From Roseivivax halotolerans (GTDB lineage: Bacteria > Pseudomonadota > Alphaproteobacteria > Rhodobacterales > Rhodobacteraceae), in NCBI RefSeq assembly GCF_900115815.1, contig NZ_FOXV01000014.1, positions 1 to 64,000 on the forward strand: 64,000 nt of DNA, read 5' to 3'. Below, one piece after another: positions 62,659 to 64,000 of the stretch. The translations under genes were made by a program, and so were the position numbers. Numbering within the stretch: the stretch's first letter is position 1; each line of letters opens with the position of its first letter. The notes under the pieces were generated by a model that saw only the letters and a program-made list of their open reading frames with translations, was not told where the DNA came from and ran no database searches.

Positions 62659-64000
62659 GCGGCCTCACCTGCTTCAAAGCATACGACATCCGCGGGCGGC
62701 TCGGTGTCGATCTCGACCCAGAAATCGCCTACCGGATCGGACGTGCCTTCGCCGACGCGCTCGAGGCCAAGCGGGTCGTCCTTGGCCGCGACGTTCGGGC
62801 CTCTTCGGAAGAGCTGGCGGAAGCCGTGGCGCGCGCCTTAAGCGATGCGGGATGCGAGGTGCTCGACCTCGGGCTCTCAGGCACCGAGGAGATGTATTTC
62901 GCTACCACGCATTTCGGCGCCGATGGCGGGATCTGCGTGACCGCGTCGCATAACCCGATGGATTACAACGGGATGAAGATGGTGCGCGCGGGATCTGCTC
63001 CGCTCGGATCGGAGACGGGTTTGGCGCGGATCAAGGATTTGGCCGAAGCGGATGAGTTCCCGGCGCCGCGTCCGGACGGATCGATCACGGATGTCGCCAG
63101 CGAAGCCCGAGCGGCCTATGTCGCACGCATCGCGTCCTTCATGGACATGGACACTCTGAACCCGCTCAAGATTCTCGTGAACGCGGGGCACGGCGCTGCC
63201 GGGCCGACCTTCGACGCGCTTGCCTCGCACCTGGCGGACATGGGCGCGCCTTTCGAGTTCGTCCGCATGTATCACGAGCCGGACGGAACCTTCCCGCAAG
63301 GCATCCCGAACCCGCTCCTGCCTGAGAACCGGCCCGCCACGGCTGAAGCCGTTCGAACGCATGGCGCGGATTTCGGCGTGGCTTGGGACGGCGATTTCGA
63401 CCGCTGCTTCTTCTTCGATCACACCGGCGCGTTCATCGACGGGGAATATGTCGTCGGCCTCCTGGCGGAAGCCTTCCTGAAGAAAGAGCCCGGCGCCGCG
63501 ATCGTCCATGATCCGCGCATCATCTGGAACACGCAGGATATAGTGGCCGAAAGTGGCGGGCGCGCGGTGCAGGCGCGAACCGGTCACGCGTTCCTGAAGC
63601 AAGCCTTGCGCGACGAGGACGCCGTCTATGGCGGCGAGATGTCGGCGCATCACTATTTCCGCGACTTCTGCTTTTGCGACTCGGGCATGATCCCGTGGCT
63701 CCTCGTCGCCGAGCTCGTCAGCCAAAAGGGACCGCTCGCTGATCTCGTGGCAGAGCGGCGCACAAAGTTTCCCTCCTCTGGCGAGATCAACTTCACGCTC
63801 GAGGATCCCGGCGCAGCCATCGCACGCGTGCGCGCCGTCTTCGAGCCCGAGGCTCAGGCCGTTGACGAAACCGACGGGCTTGGCTTCGACCTCGGCACCT
63901 GGCGGTTCAACCTGCGCAGTTCCAACACCGAACCGGTCGTGCGCCTCAATGTCGAGGCAAAGGGCGACAGAGCGCTCGTCGATGCGGGCGTCGCGCGCGT
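62655..64000 (+). CDS. manB: Phosphomannomutase/phosphoglucomutase, partial
   Basis: Runs from ATG 62655 to the end of the window without a stop (448 codons seen; the family has about 455-470, so it is nearly complete). The N-terminus is FKAYDIRGRLGVDLDP. The phosphoserine loop is in VTASHNPMDYNGMK (Ser98), the metal site is WDGDFDRCFFFD (about residues 249-260), GGEMSAHHYFRDF is the sugar-binding loop, and RSSNTEPVVRLNVEAKG is the phosphate-binding C-terminal loop. Converts Man-6-P to Man-1-P for manC. ATGA overlap with manC. Confidence 0.95.
   Translation, partial: MSGLTCFKAYDIRGRLGVDLDPEIAYRIGRAFADALEAKRVVLGRDVRASSEELAEAVARALSDAGCEVLDLGLSGTEEMYFATTHFGADGGICVTASHNPMDYNGMKMVRAGSAPLGSETGLARIKDLAEADEFPAPRPDGSITDVASEARAAYVARIASFMDMDTLNPLKILVNAGHGAAGPTFDALASHLADMGAPFEFVRMYHEPDGTFPQGIPNPLLPENRPATAEAVRTHGADFGVAWDGDFDRCFFFDHTGAFIDGEYVVGLLAEAFLKKEPGAAIVHDPRIIWNTQDIVAESGGRAVQARTGHAFLKQALRDEDAVYGGEMSAHHYFRDFCFCDSGMIPWLLVAELVSQKGPLADLVAERRTKFPSSGEINFTLEDPGAAIARVRAVFEPEAQAVDETDGLGFDLGTWRFNLRSSNTEPVVRLNVEAKGDRALVDAGVAR

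Overview
The window is a 64-kb, GC-rich stretch of an alphaproteobacterial genome. It most likely belongs to the Rhodobacteraceae (marine Roseobacter group): gene content, protein style and neighbourhoods (recJ-glpX-hom with tRNA-Glu, a PopZ-like acidic protein, a TolC/Pcm pair, complete urtABCDE, short RTX proteins with an N-terminal hydrophobic segment, two sulfotransferases in a polysaccharide locus) all fit that group. This is inference from recognised protein families; no database search was run.

Region 1 (1-26 kb) is ordinary core chromosome. It holds two near-identical tRNA-Glu genes, recJ, glpX, a Nudix hydrolase, homoserine dehydrogenase, a small lipoprotein with a divergent TetR regulator, a lipoprotein cytochrome c, a small transporter, two secreted or surface proteins, lolD with a LolC/E permease, two aminotransferases, a protein phosphatase with an MsbA-like exporter, ygfZ, a fructosamine kinase, efp, a PopZ-like protein, tolC, pcm, a small envelope-stress set and tRNA-Cys. 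Region 2 (26-32.8 kb) is a LysR regulator divergent from the urea importer operon urtABCDE. A perfect 10-bp-arm palindrome lies between them and a hairpin lies between urtA and urtB. No urease genes follow.

Region 3 (32.84 to about 40.7 kb) looks like a small integrative element inserted exactly at the 3' end of urtE. It contains an integrase and an excisionase-like protein on the minus strand. On the plus strand it has a tiny helical protein coupled to a Lon-type AAA+ ATPase, then a likely replication origin (paired GTTCCC iterons, tandem TTTGGGG, a perfect DnaA box), then a split primase-helicase (111-aa primase N-domain plus an 862-aa Toprim-DUF927 helicase). A 166-aa protein of unknown function follows, bracketed by strong hairpins. 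No capsid, packaging or conjugation genes are seen. This is the best candidate here for an undescribed system.

Region 4 (40.7-64 kb) is a surface or exopolysaccharide locus. It contains several glycosyltransferases, an EPS-associated MarR-type regulator with its own palindromic operator, UDP-sugar epimerase and dehydrogenase genes, two sulfotransferases, a Wzx flippase, an ATP-grasp enzyme paired with a polysaccharide-deacetylase-like protein, an EpsG/Wzy-like polymerase, rfbCBDA (dTDP-rhamnose; rfbC is frameshifted), a WecA-like initiating transferase, and manC-manB (GDP-mannose; manB runs off the window). Many genes overlap by ATGA or GTGA, which indicates tight translational coupling. A fucose-synthase remnant and about 0.8 kb of gene-poor DNA after rfbA mark past recombination. 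The likely product is a sulfated heteropolysaccharide made by a Wzx/Wzy-type route.
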